This document shows, in pieces, positions 55,514-64,000 of a stretch of 64,000 nt of DNA. Source of the DNA: Flavobacterium hiemivividum (GTDB lineage Bacteria > Bacteroidota > Bacteroidia > Flavobacteriales > Flavobacteriaceae). Position 1 is the first letter of the stretch. Each line of letters starts with the position of its first letter. The notes below the pieces were generated by a model. The model saw only the letters and a list, made by a program, of their open reading frames with translations, did not search any database and was not told the DNA's origin. The stretch is taken from positions 1-64,000 of the forward strand of contig NZ_SMFO01000010.1 of the NCBI RefSeq assembly GCF_004349145.1. Reading direction: 5' to 3'. Position numbers and translations under genes: made by a program.

Positions 55514-56095
55514 TTGAAGCTATATATCAAATACATGGTCAGCAATCGCTGCAAACTAGCAGTTAAGGAGGAATTAAAAAAACTTGGATTGCATTTTATT
55601 GTTGTCGATTTAGGAGAAGTAGATGTCATGGAAAACATTACTATGGCACAAAGAGAACTTCTTAAAGCAGGGCTGTTAAGCGCAGGTTTTGAGTTGATGG
55701 ATGATAAAAAGTCGATGCTCATAGAAAAAATTAAAAATGTTATTATCGAAATGGTTCACCATTCGAATGAAGTGATCAAAGTAAATTTTTCTATTTATTT
55801 AAGCGAGAAGCTAAGTCATGACTACACTTATTTGTCTAACTTATTTTCTGAAGTGCAAGGAACTACCATCGAGCATTTTATAATTTCTCATAAAACGGAG
55901 CGCGTAAAGGAATTGATTATATATGGTGAACATAATATTACTGAAATAGCATGGAAGATGGGATATAGTAGTGTAGCTCATTTATCAAGTCAGTTTAAGA
56001 AAGTAACAGGACTCTCTCCTTCCCACTTCAAAAATTTGAAAGATAAAAGAAGAATGCCTCTTGAAGAAATTGGGAATAAAATTAATAGTAAATAA
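55514..56095 (+). CDS. AraC-type HTH regulator with an HMA-like N-terminal domain
   Basis: 193 residues from a TTG at 55514 (MKLYIKYMVSNRC, then AVKEELKKLGLHF); the first ATG is 21 bp later at 55535. The TTG start is preferred because it completes a beta-alpha-beta start resembling a heavy-metal-associated (ferredoxin-like) domain, with the CxxC second Cys kept and the first replaced by Ser. The C-terminal ~95 residues are a full AraC DNA-binding domain (HDYTYLSNLFSEVQGTTIEH; NITEIAWKMGYSSVAHLSSQ; FKKVTGLSPSHFK). It lies 14 bp before the hybrid kinase gene. Confidence 0.85.
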   Translation: MKLYIKYMVSNRCKLAVKEELKKLGLHFIVVDLGEVDVMENITMAQRELLKAGLLSAGFELMDDKKSMLIEKIKNVIIEMVHHSNEVIKVNFSIYLSEKLSHDYTYLSNLFSEVQGTTIEHFIISHKTERVKELIIYGEHNITEIAWKMGYSSVAHLSSQFKKVTGLSPSHFKNLKDKRRMPLEEIGNKINSK

Positions 56096-56109
56096 GTTCT
56101 ACATACATT

Positions 56110-58761
56110 ATGAGATTAATTTCAGAAAAAAGATTTCAAATTTATTATATCCTAGTTGCGATTATCCTAGTCGCTGTATTGGGTGTTTTTTACTACAATA
56201 ACCTAAAATTAAAGTCAACTAGTGACTCTGCAGTTCACGCGCACGAAGTTTTGCGTAAAAACGATAATATTCTTTTAGACATTCTAGATATTGAAACCGG
56301 CGTTAGAGGGTATATAATCTCTGAAAACGATCTTTATATTGAGTCTTACAACAAGGCAGTAAAGGCAATGAGTAATAACCTGTCTGATTTGTCAGTACTT
56401 ACTCAAAGTAACACTGAGCAAAATATACAGGTAGATTCTTTAAAAATGATGACTGCCAAGAAGTTGTTTTTATTGCAAAAAATTATCGATGACAAAAAAG
56501 TAGACCTTTTAGCAGAAAATGAAAAAATCGCAATTCTTGAAGACGGTAAAGTGATCACTGATAGTATTAAAAGCATCATTTTTAAAATTAATGTTGACGA
56601 ATATACTGCTCTTAAACTTAAAAAATCAGAAAATGAAAATAGTGCTCAATACTCGGAAATACTATTCTTTTTACTTTTGATTCTAATATTTGTAATTTTT
56701 ACACTTGTCTTTATTATTGTTAAAAATTTAAAAATTAGAAATGACGAATTAGAACTATTTACTTCTTCACAAAAATTACTTTCTAATTACTCTCTAAGTC
56801 TTATCGAGGCCAGTTTAGACCCCTTGATCACAATAAATATAAAGGGTAAGATTACAGACATGAATGAGGCCACGGTTAAAATTACTGGCGTAGAACGCGA
56901 AAAATTAATAGGCTCTGACTTTTTCGAATATTTTACAGAACCAAAAATGGCACGTGAGGTATATAAAGAAGTATTTGCTGCAGGCTCTGTCGCTGATTCT
57001 CCATTAACAATTCGTCATGTAGATGGAAAACTTACCGATGTTTTATTTAATGGGTCAGTTTATAAAGATCCGCAAGGAAAAGTACTTGGAATCGTGATTG
57101 TTGCCAGAGATACCAGCGAGCAAAAAAGGATTGAAACCGAGCTAATAGAAGCAAAAGTATTTGCAGAACTTGCGACTGGAATTGCTGAAGAGGAAAAACG
57201 AATTGCTGAAAATGCTACTTTAATTGCCGAAAATGCTGTAAAAGCAAAACAGCAATTTTTGTCTAATATGAGTCATGAAATTCGCACACCTATGAATGCC
57301 ATCATAGGCTTTACAAAGGTAGTTCTGAAAACAGATTTGACTACGAAACAAAAAGAATATCTCGATGCCATAAAAATGAGTGGCGATGCGCTAATTGTTC
57401 TTATAAACGACATTTTAGATCTAGCCAAAGTAGATGCGGGCAAGATGTCTTTTGAAAAAACACCTTTTAAAATGAAGGCTTCCATTGCTTCGATGCTTCA
57501 CTTATTCGAAACAAAAATTCAAGAGAAAAATTTACAGCTTATAAAAGAGTATGATTCTAATATACCTACGGTACTAATCGGGGATCCGATACGTTTGCAT
57601 CAAATCATTTTAAATTTGGTTAGTAATGCCGTAAAATTTACATCCAAAGGAAAAATAACAGTTAATGTGCGTTTAGTTGATCAGGATACTGAAAATGTCA
57701 CAATAGAGTTTGCTGTTAGTGACACTGGAATAGGTATTCCAAAGGAAAAATTAACAACTATTTTCGAAAATTTTCAACAAGCTTCAAGTGGTACTTCCAG
57801 AATTTATGGCGGAACCGGACTAGGGCTGGCCATCGTGAAACAATTAGTAGAACCTCAAGGTGGTAGTATTAAGGTCGAAAGTATTGTGGACGAAGGAACT
57901 ACTTTTAGTTTTAGATTGAAATTCGAAAAAACAAATGCCGAGGCAGAACTGGAAACAGAAATACTTGAGGTAGACAAACAGCCAAAAATTATTAAAGTTT
58001 TAGTTGTAGAAGATATTGCGTTGAATCAGCTACTGATGAAAACCCTATTGGATGATTTTGGGTTCGAACGTGATATAGCCGAAAACGGAAAAATTGCGAT
58101 CGATAAACTACAAAACAATTCCTATGACGTAATTTTGATGGATCTTCAAATGCCCGAGATGAATGGATTTGAAGCTACTGAATACATTAGAAAAACAATG
58201 AATTCTGACATCCCAATTATTGCATTAACCGCTGATGTTACTACGGTAGATTTAGCTAAATGTAAGGCGGTGGGAATGAACGATTACATTGCAAAACCAG
58301 TCGATGAACGATTACTATACAGTAAAATAGTAAGCATCGTGAGAAAATATACGTCGAAAAAAGAAAAAGAAATTAAACAAATTACAATGCCTAAAACTCA
58401 AAAGTATGTTGATTTGAGTTATTTAGAATCTCGAACTAAATCAAATCCTAAACTAATGATGGAAATGATTGCTGCTTATTTACAGCAAACGCCGCCACTA
58501 GTTACTGCAATGAAAGAAAGCCTTGTAAACAAAGATTGGGCATTACTTCGTGCTTCGGCACATAAGATGGTTCCCTCCTTTTCAATAATGGGTATCAGTC
58601 CAGAATATGAGGAAATGGCAAAAAAAATCCAGAGCTACTCTGGTGATTTAGACAATCAAAAAGAAGAAATTGATAATTTAGTCTTGCAACTATCAACTAT
58701 TTGCAATCAAGCGTGTGAAGAACTAGAAATAGAATTTAATTATATAAAAAACAAAAACTGA
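56110..58761 (+). CDS. Hybrid sensor histidine kinase (CHASE3-PAS-HisKA-HATPase-REC-Hpt)
   Basis: 883 residues. TM1 (about 10-28), a periplasmic CHASE3-like domain (about 35-180, with DIETGVRGYIISENDLYIES), TM2 (about 185-205), PAS (about 225-345), HisKA with His389 in MSHEIRTPMNAIIGF, HATPase (NLVSNAVKFTSKG; GGTGLGLAIVKQLV), receiver with Asp678 in ILMDLQMPEMNGFEA and Lys in YIAKPVDER, and an Hpt domain with His818 in ASAHKMVPSF. A full phosphorelay in one protein. It overlaps the next gene by one base (TGATG). Confidence 0.95.
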   Translation: MRLISEKRFQIYYILVAIILVAVLGVFYYNNLKLKSTSDSAVHAHEVLRKNDNILLDILDIETGVRGYIISENDLYIESYNKAVKAMSNNLSDLSVLTQSNTEQNIQVDSLKMMTAKKLFLLQKIIDDKKVDLLAENEKIAILEDGKVITDSIKSIIFKINVDEYTALKLKKSENENSAQYSEILFFLLLILIFVIFTLVFIIVKNLKIRNDELELFTSSQKLLSNYSLSLIEASLDPLITINIKGKITDMNEATVKITGVEREKLIGSDFFEYFTEPKMAREVYKEVFAAGSVADSPLTIRHVDGKLTDVLFNGSVYKDPQGKVLGIVIVARDTSEQKRIETELIEAKVFAELATGIAEEEKRIAENATLIAENAVKAKQQFLSNMSHEIRTPMNAIIGFTKVVLKTDLTTKQKEYLDAIKMSGDALIVLINDILDLAKVDAGKMSFEKTPFKMKASIASMLHLFETKIQEKNLQLIKEYDSNIPTVLIGDPIRLHQIILNLVSNAVKFTSKGKITVNVRLVDQDTENVTIEFAVSDTGIGIPKEKLTTIFENFQQASSGTSRIYGGTGLGLAIVKQLVEPQGGSIKVESIVDEGTTFSFRLKFEKTNAEAELETEILEVDKQPKIIKVLVVEDIALNQLLMKTLLDDFGFERDIAENGKIAIDKLQNNSYDVILMDLQMPEMNGFEATEYIRKTMNSDIPIIALTADVTTVDLAKCKAVGMNDYIAKPVDERLLYSKIVSIVRKYTSKKEKEIKQITMPKTQKYVDLSYLESRTKSNPKLMMEMIAAYLQQTPPLVTAMKESLVNKDWALLRASAHKMVPSFSIMGISPEYEEMAKKIQSYSGDLDNQKEEIDNLVLQLSTICNQACEELEIEFNYIKNKN

Positions 58762-59198
58762 TGGAAAACGAAGCAAAAATAAAAGTTTTTTTAGTAGATG
58801 ATGATGCCGTTTTTCTAAAGTCCTTAGAAATCGAATTTATTCATCATACAGATTATATCGTAGAAACATTTGCAACTGGGGAACTTTGCATCGCAAATTT
58901 AGACAAAAAGCCAGATGTAATTATTCTTGATTACCAACTTGATGGAATAGATAAGAATGCAATGAATGGTATTCAAACTCTAGATCAAATTAAGCAATTC
59001 AATGCTGATATTCCGGTTATTATGTTGTCTTCTCAAGATAAAATTGAGGTAGCTGTGAGTTGTATGCACCATAAAGCATTTGATTATGTGGTAAAAAGTG
59101 AAACATCATTCTTACGACTTCAAAAAGCCATCACTGCATTTTTCAATTTCGAAAAAATAGAAAAAGAATTAAATTGGTATATGTCCAGAATGTCATAA
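58761..59198 (+). CDS. Single-domain response regulator
   Basis: 145 residues with acidic pair DDD near residue 12, phospho-acceptor Asp57 in VIILDYQLDG, Ser in VIMLSSQDK, and Lys in FDYVVKSETSF. Nothing but a short tail follows the receiver domain, so it is likely an intermediate or target of the Hpt His818 of the neighbouring kinase. Translationally coupled by one-base overlap. Confidence 0.93.
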   Translation: MENEAKIKVFLVDDDAVFLKSLEIEFIHHTDYIVETFATGELCIANLDKKPDVIILDYQLDGIDKNAMNGIQTLDQIKQFNADIPVIMLSSQDKIEVAVSCMHHKAFDYVVKSETSFLRLQKAITAFFNFEKIEKELNWYMSRMS

Positions 59199-59218
59199 AC
59201 GAATTATAGTACAACTTT

Positions 59219-59412
59219 AAACTAAACCACTATAGACTGAAAGTTCATCGATTTACTTTGGTAGATTTAAAGTTGGCAAGTTTGTACTAGCTTTATTGAC
59301 TGCAAATTCGCAAATTATTTAAAATATAATTATTTTAAAATTTCCGAATTTACGGTGTAAGAGTTTATAAAAGCTAAAGCGAGATGTACTAAAAGTATAT
59401 CGTCTTAAACTC
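59219..59412 (+). repeat. Dispersed intergenic repeat, copy C
   Basis: Copy with all blocks: ACTAAACCACTATAGACTGA, GACTGCAAATTCGCAAATTA, inverse-type AAATTTCCGAATTTACGG, then TAAAGCGAGATGTACTAAA and AGTATAT. It sits between the response-regulator stop and its terminator, so it is transcribed as 3'-UTR. Confidence 0.7.
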
Positions 59413-59438
59413 TCATTTTAAGACCCATAAAACAACAT

Positions 59439-59480
59439 AAAAGCGCCAAGCCTTTCAAATTGAAAGGCTTGGCGCTTTTG
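59439..59480 (+). terminator. Very strong terminator of the phosphorelay operon
   Basis: 20-bp perfect arms (59439-59458, 59460-59479) around AAAAGCGCCAAGCCTTTCAA, single-base loop; T residues at the end. Confidence 0.9.
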
Positions 59481-59648
59481 TAAATACAGCTATTTCCAAA
59501 TTTAAAAATAATAGGAAAAATCAAAATAAACCTTAAGTCTACTGACAACTAGTATTTTATTTTGTTAAAACGAAGTGTATTTATCGAAATGTGTGAATGA
59601 TGAAACTTTTCTTTCAAATTGTGTAAAACATACTGTATATAAGATCTT

Positions 59649-59656
59649 TATCTTTG
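59649..59656 (+). promoter_or_regulatory. -7 box TATCTTTG before the small membrane-protein gene
   Basis: TAnnTTTG match 24 bp before the ATG at 59681, which supports that ATG over the upstream TTG at 59654. Confidence 0.45.
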
Positions 59657-59680
59657 AATACAATACATTTACAAATTACT

Positions 59681-59851
59681 ATGATATCATTAGTCAGCAT
59701 ACTGATTGTTGTAATTATTACTGGAGCAATTCTTTGGTTGATAAACACCTATGTTCCCATGGATTCAACAATAAAGAATGTATTCAATTCAATAGTTGTA
59801 ATTGTTACGATCCTATGGGTACTTAATTCTTTGGGGCTATTTAGTTCTTAA
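59681..59851 (+). CDS. Thivi_2564-like small membrane protein
   Basis: 56 residues, MISLVSILIVVIITGAILWL then INTYVPMDSTIKNVFNSIVV: two membrane helices with a NTYVPMD-type junction typical of the Thivi_2564 small-membrane-protein family. Start chosen at the ATG after the TATCTTTG box. Often found among stress-linked small proteins. First of a run of small membrane genes. Confidence 0.8.
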   Translation: MISLVSILIVVIITGAILWLINTYVPMDSTIKNVFNSIVVIVTILWVLNSLGLFSS

Positions 59852-59912
59852 TTCAATACATTCTATCAAAATACGTAAGCTGTAAAAATTATAAATCTTA
59901 AAAAATAAAATT

Positions 59913-60107
59913 ATGAATCTTAAAAGAATCTTTGGGGCATTACTTACAGCCCTTGGAATTGGCGCACTAATATATACTGCAGTATTATTCTCTGGTACTT
60001 CAGGTAGTAATCAAGATATTAAAGGCCTAATTATTTATGGAATACTGGGATTAGTGTTCTTTACTTCTGGAATTAGTTTAGTTAGAACTACAAAGGATGA
60101 ATCTTAA
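59913..60107 (+). CDS. Small two-helix membrane protein
   Basis: 64 residues; helices at about 8-28 (LLTALGIGALIYTAVLF) and 39-59 (IKGLIIYGILGLVFFTSGIS) with a polar loop SGTSGSNQD. No specific family. 61 bp after the preceding gene, likely same unit. Confidence 0.7.
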   Translation: MNLKRIFGALLTALGIGALIYTAVLFSGTSGSNQDIKGLIIYGILGLVFFTSGISLVRTTKDES

Positions 60108-60331
60108 ATCAGATAAAAATTTGAATTACGCTTTCAGCAATAATCAAAAAAATAATTTAAAATCCCATTAATTACAATTAAGTCAAATGGGATTTGATTG
60201 CTATTCGAAATTTGCAACAAATACAATTATACAGTTGGTTCTATTTTTTTAGACCCGATTTTTAAATTATTAAAAAGCACATATCGAATAGATTATAAAT
60301 AGTAACTATCAACTTTTAACATTAAAAAATT

Positions 60332-60544
60332 ATGAACGCAAAAAACATAGGAATCTTATTAGTAGTTATTGGAGCCATTATGGTTTTTTACACAGGATTT
60401 AATTACGTGACTAAAGAAAAGGTTGTTGACATTGGTCCGATAGAGATAAACAAGCAAGAAAGTCATCCCGTGAAATGGTCGCCCATTGTTGGTGTCGTTT
60501 TACTAATAGGTGGAGTTGTTCTTGTGGTAAAAGATAAGAAATAA
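60332..60544 (+). CDS. Small membrane protein, DUF3185-like
   Basis: 70 residues: helix 1 (about 5-24, IGILLVVIGAIMVFYTGFNY), a charged extracytoplasmic loop with VDIGPIEINKQESH, and helix 2 (about 47-67, VKWSPIVGVVLLIGGVVLVV). The arrangement fits DUF3185-type proteins. Function unknown. Confidence 0.72.
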   Translation: MNAKNIGILLVVIGAIMVFYTGFNYVTKEKVVDIGPIEINKQESHPVKWSPIVGVVLLIGGVVLVVKDKK

Positions 60545-60594
60545 TTATTTTTATAATTTTGATCTATTCAAATTACTAGATAAAAACAAAAAAA

Positions 60595-61038
60595 ATGAAA
60601 AACATTACTGTAAATAGAATTACACGAAATCTGTTTTTAGGCCTATTCGTATTGGTTTTAACAGCGTCGTTTACTTCTTGTTCGAAAAAGGTGACTTTTC
60701 AAACTTCGACAATTGTTCCTGCAGCTCGTGGAGATGTAAAAATAACTAAGGATGAGAATAAGAACTATCTAATTGCTATTAAAATAGATAATCTAGCAGA
60801 AGTAAGCCGACTTGATTCATCAAAAAAGGCTTATGTTGTTTGGATGGAAACGGAAGAATCAATGGTTAAAAATATTGGGCAAATAAAAAGTGATTCCAAT
60901 TTTTTATCATCAAAACTAAAAGCAACTTTTGAAACGGTGAGCCCAGTAAAGCCAACGAAAATTTTTATAACCGCCGAAAGAGATCCTCAAGTTCAATATC
61001 CTGATAGTGAAATAATTCTTACTACAAACAGATTATAA
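60595..61038 (+). CDS. Putative lipoprotein of the stress cluster
   Basis: 147 residues. Signal/lipobox FLGLFVLVLTASFTSCSKK with Cys near residue 29, then a soluble domain whose pattern (VPAARGDVKITKDENKNYLI; KAYVVWMETEESMVKNIGQI) looks like an anti-sigma/fibronectin-like beta fold. No family certain. Ends before a terminator at 61171. Confidence 0.72.
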   Translation: MKNITVNRITRNLFLGLFVLVLTASFTSCSKKVTFQTSTIVPAARGDVKITKDENKNYLIAIKIDNLAEVSRLDSSKKAYVVWMETEESMVKNIGQIKSDSNFLSSKLKATFETVSPVKPTKIFITAERDPQVQYPDSEIILTTNRL

Positions 61039-61338
61039 TGTTTCTAAAAATTCAAATTATTAAGAATACGATAGGAAGACATTAATTTTTAATGATTGTT
61101 GTTCGTTTTCGATTCTATCACTTAGAAAGAAAACGTTTTTCAATAATTGTTATTTTGGTTTGGTTTAGTGAAAGGCTGTAGTGAAATACAGCCTTTATTT
61201 TTTTGGAAAAGAGTTTTTGAATCGAACGTATATTAGTAGGAACCAAAGAGATAAATATTTTAAAATACGATAGCAATTTCATAGAAAAAACTTTAAAATT
61301 AGAAATAGCGCTCTGAATAATTTAGATAAAAGATAAAT
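61039..61338. other. 300-bp gap with terminator
   Basis: Hairpin AAAGGCTGTA (61171-61180) / TACAGCCTTT (61187-61196) with a T run terminates the preceding unit. The remainder (61205-61338) is AT-rich and carries no ORF. Confidence 0.6.
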
Positions 61339-62241
61339 ATGCAATTTAAGACTAAAGATACAGCCACATTATTATCAAAAACTTTCTCTTCATGGAACGA
61401 TAAAGATCCCTTTAGACAAAGTGCTGTTATTGCGTACTATGCCATTTTCAGTATTCCTGGATTATTGGTTTTAATTATTTCAATTGCTGGGTATTTCTTT
61501 GGCAATGAAACTGTAAATCAAAATATTTTAGAACAAATTTCTACTACAATGGGTTCCGAAACTTCGAAGCAAATCAGTCAGATTCTCATCAAATCAACCC
61601 AATCTAAATCGACCGTTTGGGGTTCAATCATTGGAGTGATCATCTTACTTGTAGGATCCACTGCAGTGTTTGTAGAACTCCAAAAATCATTAAACTTAAT
61701 CTGGCGAGTGGAAATTGCTCCACAAAATGGATTTTTTACTATCCTAAAAGCGAGACTATTTTCATTTGGATTAATACTTGCTATTGCATTTTTATTATTG
61801 GTGTCGCTAGTTGTTAGTACGGCCTTATCCAGTATGGCAGATTGGGTGAAAGATCATACTGACGAATCTACAATCGTATTTTTCAACATTATCAACTTTG
61901 TATTTTCTTTTGCAGTAATATCAGTACTATTTGCTTTAATGTTTAAAATTTTGCCTGATGCAAAAATAAAATGGAAGCATGTTTGGCTAGGAGCTATTGT
62001 AACTGGAATATTATTCACTATTGGTAAAACGATCTTAGCCTTTTATTTCAGCACTGCCGATCCCGCCTCCATTTATGGCGTTGCAGGTTCTGTGGTTATT
62101 ATTTTATTATGGGTTTCATACTCTTCAATGATTCTGTTTTTTGGAGCTGAATTTACAGCGGTTTACGCTAAATTTTACTCGGGTACTATTCCTCCTACCG
62201 AAATCGCAAAAAAGGAATCGGTTGCTAGTAGAAAAATTTAA
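61339..62241 (+). CDS. YihY/virulence factor BrkB family membrane protein
   Basis: 300 residues with about six membrane helices. N-terminal FSSWNDKDPFRQSAVIAYYA and FSIPGLLVLIISIAGYFFG are the family hallmark; VWGSIIGVIILLVGSTAVFV and the C-terminal GVAGSVVIILLWVSYSSMIL, FFGAEFTAVYAKF fit. The inner-membrane role is unknown; it was once misannotated as RNase BN. Confidence 0.92.
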   Translation: MQFKTKDTATLLSKTFSSWNDKDPFRQSAVIAYYAIFSIPGLLVLIISIAGYFFGNETVNQNILEQISTTMGSETSKQISQILIKSTQSKSTVWGSIIGVIILLVGSTAVFVELQKSLNLIWRVEIAPQNGFFTILKARLFSFGLILAIAFLLLVSLVVSTALSSMADWVKDHTDESTIVFFNIINFVFSFAVISVLFALMFKILPDAKIKWKHVWLGAIVTGILFTIGKTILAFYFSTADPASIYGVAGSVVIILLWVSYSSMILFFGAEFTAVYAKFYSGTIPPTEIAKKESVASRKI

Positions 62242-62497
62242 ATCATCTCAACAATCTGAACCTCAAATTATTTAAAACCAAAATCAAATTAGTAACTATT
62301 TAAGAGTAATTAACTAAATCGCGCTCAAATTTATTATCATGGTAATTCTTAATCTTAGTATTTCAAATGCTTAAATTACATAAAATTTCGCTAAAGTTCT
62401 ATAACACAGATGTAGATTAAATAGTTCAATTTTAAGGTATTACAAAAAGAGCAATACAAATACTTGCTTTATAATTTCCTTAAAATACATACATAAC

Positions 62498-62881
62498 ATG
62501 AAGAGAGCAAAAAAATTAGGAATATGGATGGATCATTCTATCGCCTACTTAATGGAGTTCACGAACAATCCTTTTGAAATTAGAACAATTGAATCTGAAT
62601 TTCCAGAAAATAAGAAAGAACTGAATTTTGATAAAGGAGCCAATCCATCTATTAATACGGACAAACATATTTTATATGCCTATTATAACAAAATAGGTGA
62701 AGCGATTAAAAACTACAAACAAATTGTTCTTTTTGGTCCCACAGATGCCAAAGTGGAGTTATTTGATGTTTTAAGCGAAGATCATCGATTTGTTAAAATA
62801 AAAGTTGAAATAAAAGAAACTGACAAAATGAATCTACACCAGCAGCATGAGTTTATCAGTAAATATTTTGCCAAAAATTAA
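62498..62881 (+). CDS. Bacterial eRF1/Dom34-like small protein
   Basis: 127 residues. The start KKLGIWMDHSIAYLMEF and the IVLFGPTDAKVELFDVLSED and VEIKETDKMNLHQQHEFISK segments resemble the baeRF/'translational machinery' family related to archaeo-eukaryotic release factor domains. Function unknown in bacteria. It lies among the stress-type genes. Confidence 0.65.
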   Translation: MKRAKKLGIWMDHSIAYLMEFTNNPFEIRTIESEFPENKKELNFDKGANPSINTDKHILYAYYNKIGEAIKNYKQIVLFGPTDAKVELFDVLSEDHRFVKIKVEIKETDKMNLHQQHEFISKYFAKN

Positions 62882-63103
62882 TAAAACAAGTAACGAGCTG
62901 TATTTGCTTTTAAACGTGCGTGAATAAAAAATGGATTGTGAAAAATTAATAATGAAATAGCATATTTATCCCAGCTTCATTCTTATAAAAAACCGTGAAA
63001 AATATAAAATTATTCAAAGATTATACAACAGTAATCTCCAAGATAGTAGAGACATTTACATTGTAATAAGTTAGATATTATTTAATTTTAAAAAAATATT
63101 GAA

Positions 63104-63553
63104 ATGGATACAGAAAAATCAATTAACTTATTGAATTCGTTTATTATAATTAATAATGCTAGAATCAAACGTTATAAAAATGCTTCAAAAGAGGCAAAGC
63201 AAGCTTATTTAAAAAAAGTATTTGAAAATTTTCAGATTACAAGTCAGCGATGCAAATCTGAACTGAAACAAGAAATTATAAAATTGGGAGGAACTCCTGC
63301 TAAAGACAGAAGCAATCAAGGCTATTTTCATTCGATTTGGTATTATTTCCTTAATAAACTAATAGAAAAAGATTTACACGATGTGATTTATTCCTGTGTA
63401 AGAAATGAAACTATTGTTATTCAATCGTATTATGAAGCGATATACAATAATTTAGAATGTCTTTCTATACAGCAGCAAAACATGCTAAATGAACAATATT
63501 TACGACTAAATGTTGAGCGGGACAAAATGCAGTCCTATAGAAGTGCTTTCTAA
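63104..63553 (+). CDS. DUF2383 (PA2169 family) four-helix-bundle protein
   Basis: 149 residues, almost all helical: INLLNSFIIINNARIKRYKN, ENFQITSQRCKSELKQEI, KLGGTPAKDRSNQGYFHSIW and DLHDVIYSCVRNETIVIQSY match the ferritin-like PA2169/DUF2383 bundle. These proteins are stress-associated but without a known reaction. No signal peptide. Confidence 0.85.
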   Translation: MDTEKSINLLNSFIIINNARIKRYKNASKEAKQAYLKKVFENFQITSQRCKSELKQEIIKLGGTPAKDRSNQGYFHSIWYYFLNKLIEKDLHDVIYSCVRNETIVIQSYYEAIYNNLECLSIQQQNMLNEQYLRLNVERDKMQSYRSAF

Positions 63554-63653
63554 AAATAGAAAAAAAAATAAAGTTAGCATAAGTCAGTTATTTATTTCCT
63601 AATATTACAATAGATCTTAATTATTAATCCACATAAAACATGAAGCTTTGACT

Positions 63654-64000
63654 GTGTACCTAAAAAATATTTTTAACGATGTGGGTAATGTAACATTATT
63701 TGCTTCAAAGTTTTTCAAACAGGTGTTTACGCCCCCATATGAATTTAAAGAATTCATAAAACAATGCTATGTTATAGGGTATAAATCTATTCCCTTAGTA
63801 GCTATAACTGGTTTTATAATGGGATTAGTACTAACGCTTCAATCACGCCCTACTCTATCTAAATTTGGAGCTGAATCTTGGTTGCCAGGTATGGTTGCTC
63901 TTTCCTTAATTAGAGAAATAGCACCAGTTATAACAGCTTTAATTTGTGCTGGAAAAATTTCCTCTGGTATAGGTGCTGAGTTAGGCGCTATGAAGGTAAC
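63654..64000 (+). CDS. MlaE-type ABC transporter permease (3' truncated by window)
   Basis: About 115 residues visible from a GTG at 63654 (VYLKNIFNDVGNV); a TTG at 63648 is an alternative and no in-frame ATG is nearby. YKSIPLVAITGFIMGLVLTL, FGAESWLPGMVALSLIREIA and CAGKISSGIGAELGAMKV are the MlaE/YrbE permease signature. This family moves phospholipids between membranes with MlaF and an MCE protein, expected downstream, outside the window. Frame runs off the edge. Confidence 0.85.
   Translation, partial: MYLKNIFNDVGNVTLFASKFFKQVFTPPYEFKEFIKQCYVIGYKSIPLVAITGFIMGLVLTLQSRPTLSKFGAESWLPGMVALSLIREIAPVITALICAGKISSGIGAELGAMKV

Noticed and set aside
59575..59826. 83-codon frame overlapping the Thivi_2564-like gene
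   Set aside because: Out of frame with the family-like membrane protein, and rich in Cys/Asn without fold character.

Overview
The window is AT-rich chromosomal DNA that fits a member of the Flavobacteriaceae (Bacteroidota), most likely Flavobacterium. The evidence is a type IX secretion cargo with a gliding-type C-terminal domain, a SprF/PorP partner and PorX; promoter -7 boxes of the form TAnnTTTG; lipoproteins with short CK lipobox ends; and an intergenic structured element resembling the Flavo-1 RNA. I see no tRNA, rRNA, intact insertion sequence or CRISPR array. GC content and family names are judged by eye, not computed.

Layout. 1-8.1 kb: a secretion and adhesion operon, consisting of a giant repeat adhesin (5' end outside the window), a SprF-like protein, two small proteins carrying only a TPR module, and a full TPR/beta-propeller/OmpA protein with the same module. 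8.5-9.8 kb (minus): a DUF3307 membrane protein and a SatD/HTH protein behind a 28-bp-phased palindrome array. 10.1-12.7 kb: cupin plus quinol NO reductase. 12.9-20.9 kb: recG, then a tripartite RND efflux operon. 21.3-24.2 kb: AraC regulator convergent with DUF779 and aldehyde dehydrogenase genes. 24.5-30.7 kb: housekeeping genes pheT, fasciclin, DoxX, glmM and acpH. 30.8-33.04 kb: ggt flanked by two decayed gene fragments. 33.1-37.8 kb: ClC channel and uvrA. 37.9-40.1 kb (minus): an accessory pocket of unrecognised small lipoprotein and membrane genes, including two ORFs of 53 and 35 codons. 40.6-46.1 kb: porX-tsaE-GNAT-ald-DUF4258 and a LOG-family gene. 46.2-53.2 kb: M1-like pseudo-peptidase/barrel fusion, fused E1 alpha-beta dehydrogenase, lipoproteins and an M23 peptidase. 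53.7-55.1 kb: a semialdehyde dehydrogenase. 55.5-63.6 kb: an AraC-type regulator, hybrid kinase and response regulator followed by a run of small membrane and stress-type genes (Thivi_2564-like, BrkB, eRF1-like, DUF2383). From 63.65 kb an MlaE permease runs off the edge.

How the genes work together. The cargo, SprF and OmpA genes probably secrete and anchor one surface adhesin, and PorX at 40.6 kb is a regulator of the same secretion system. The cupin-norB pair is a nitric oxide detoxification unit with its own operator-like palindrome. The 55-63 kb block reads as a phosphorelay beside the envelope-stress genes it may control.

The points most worth a second look are the SatD operator array, the triplicated TPR module, the dispersed intergenic repeat (three copies), the pseudo-M1 barrel fusion, the micro-ORF operon at 38 kb, and the gene remnants around ggt.
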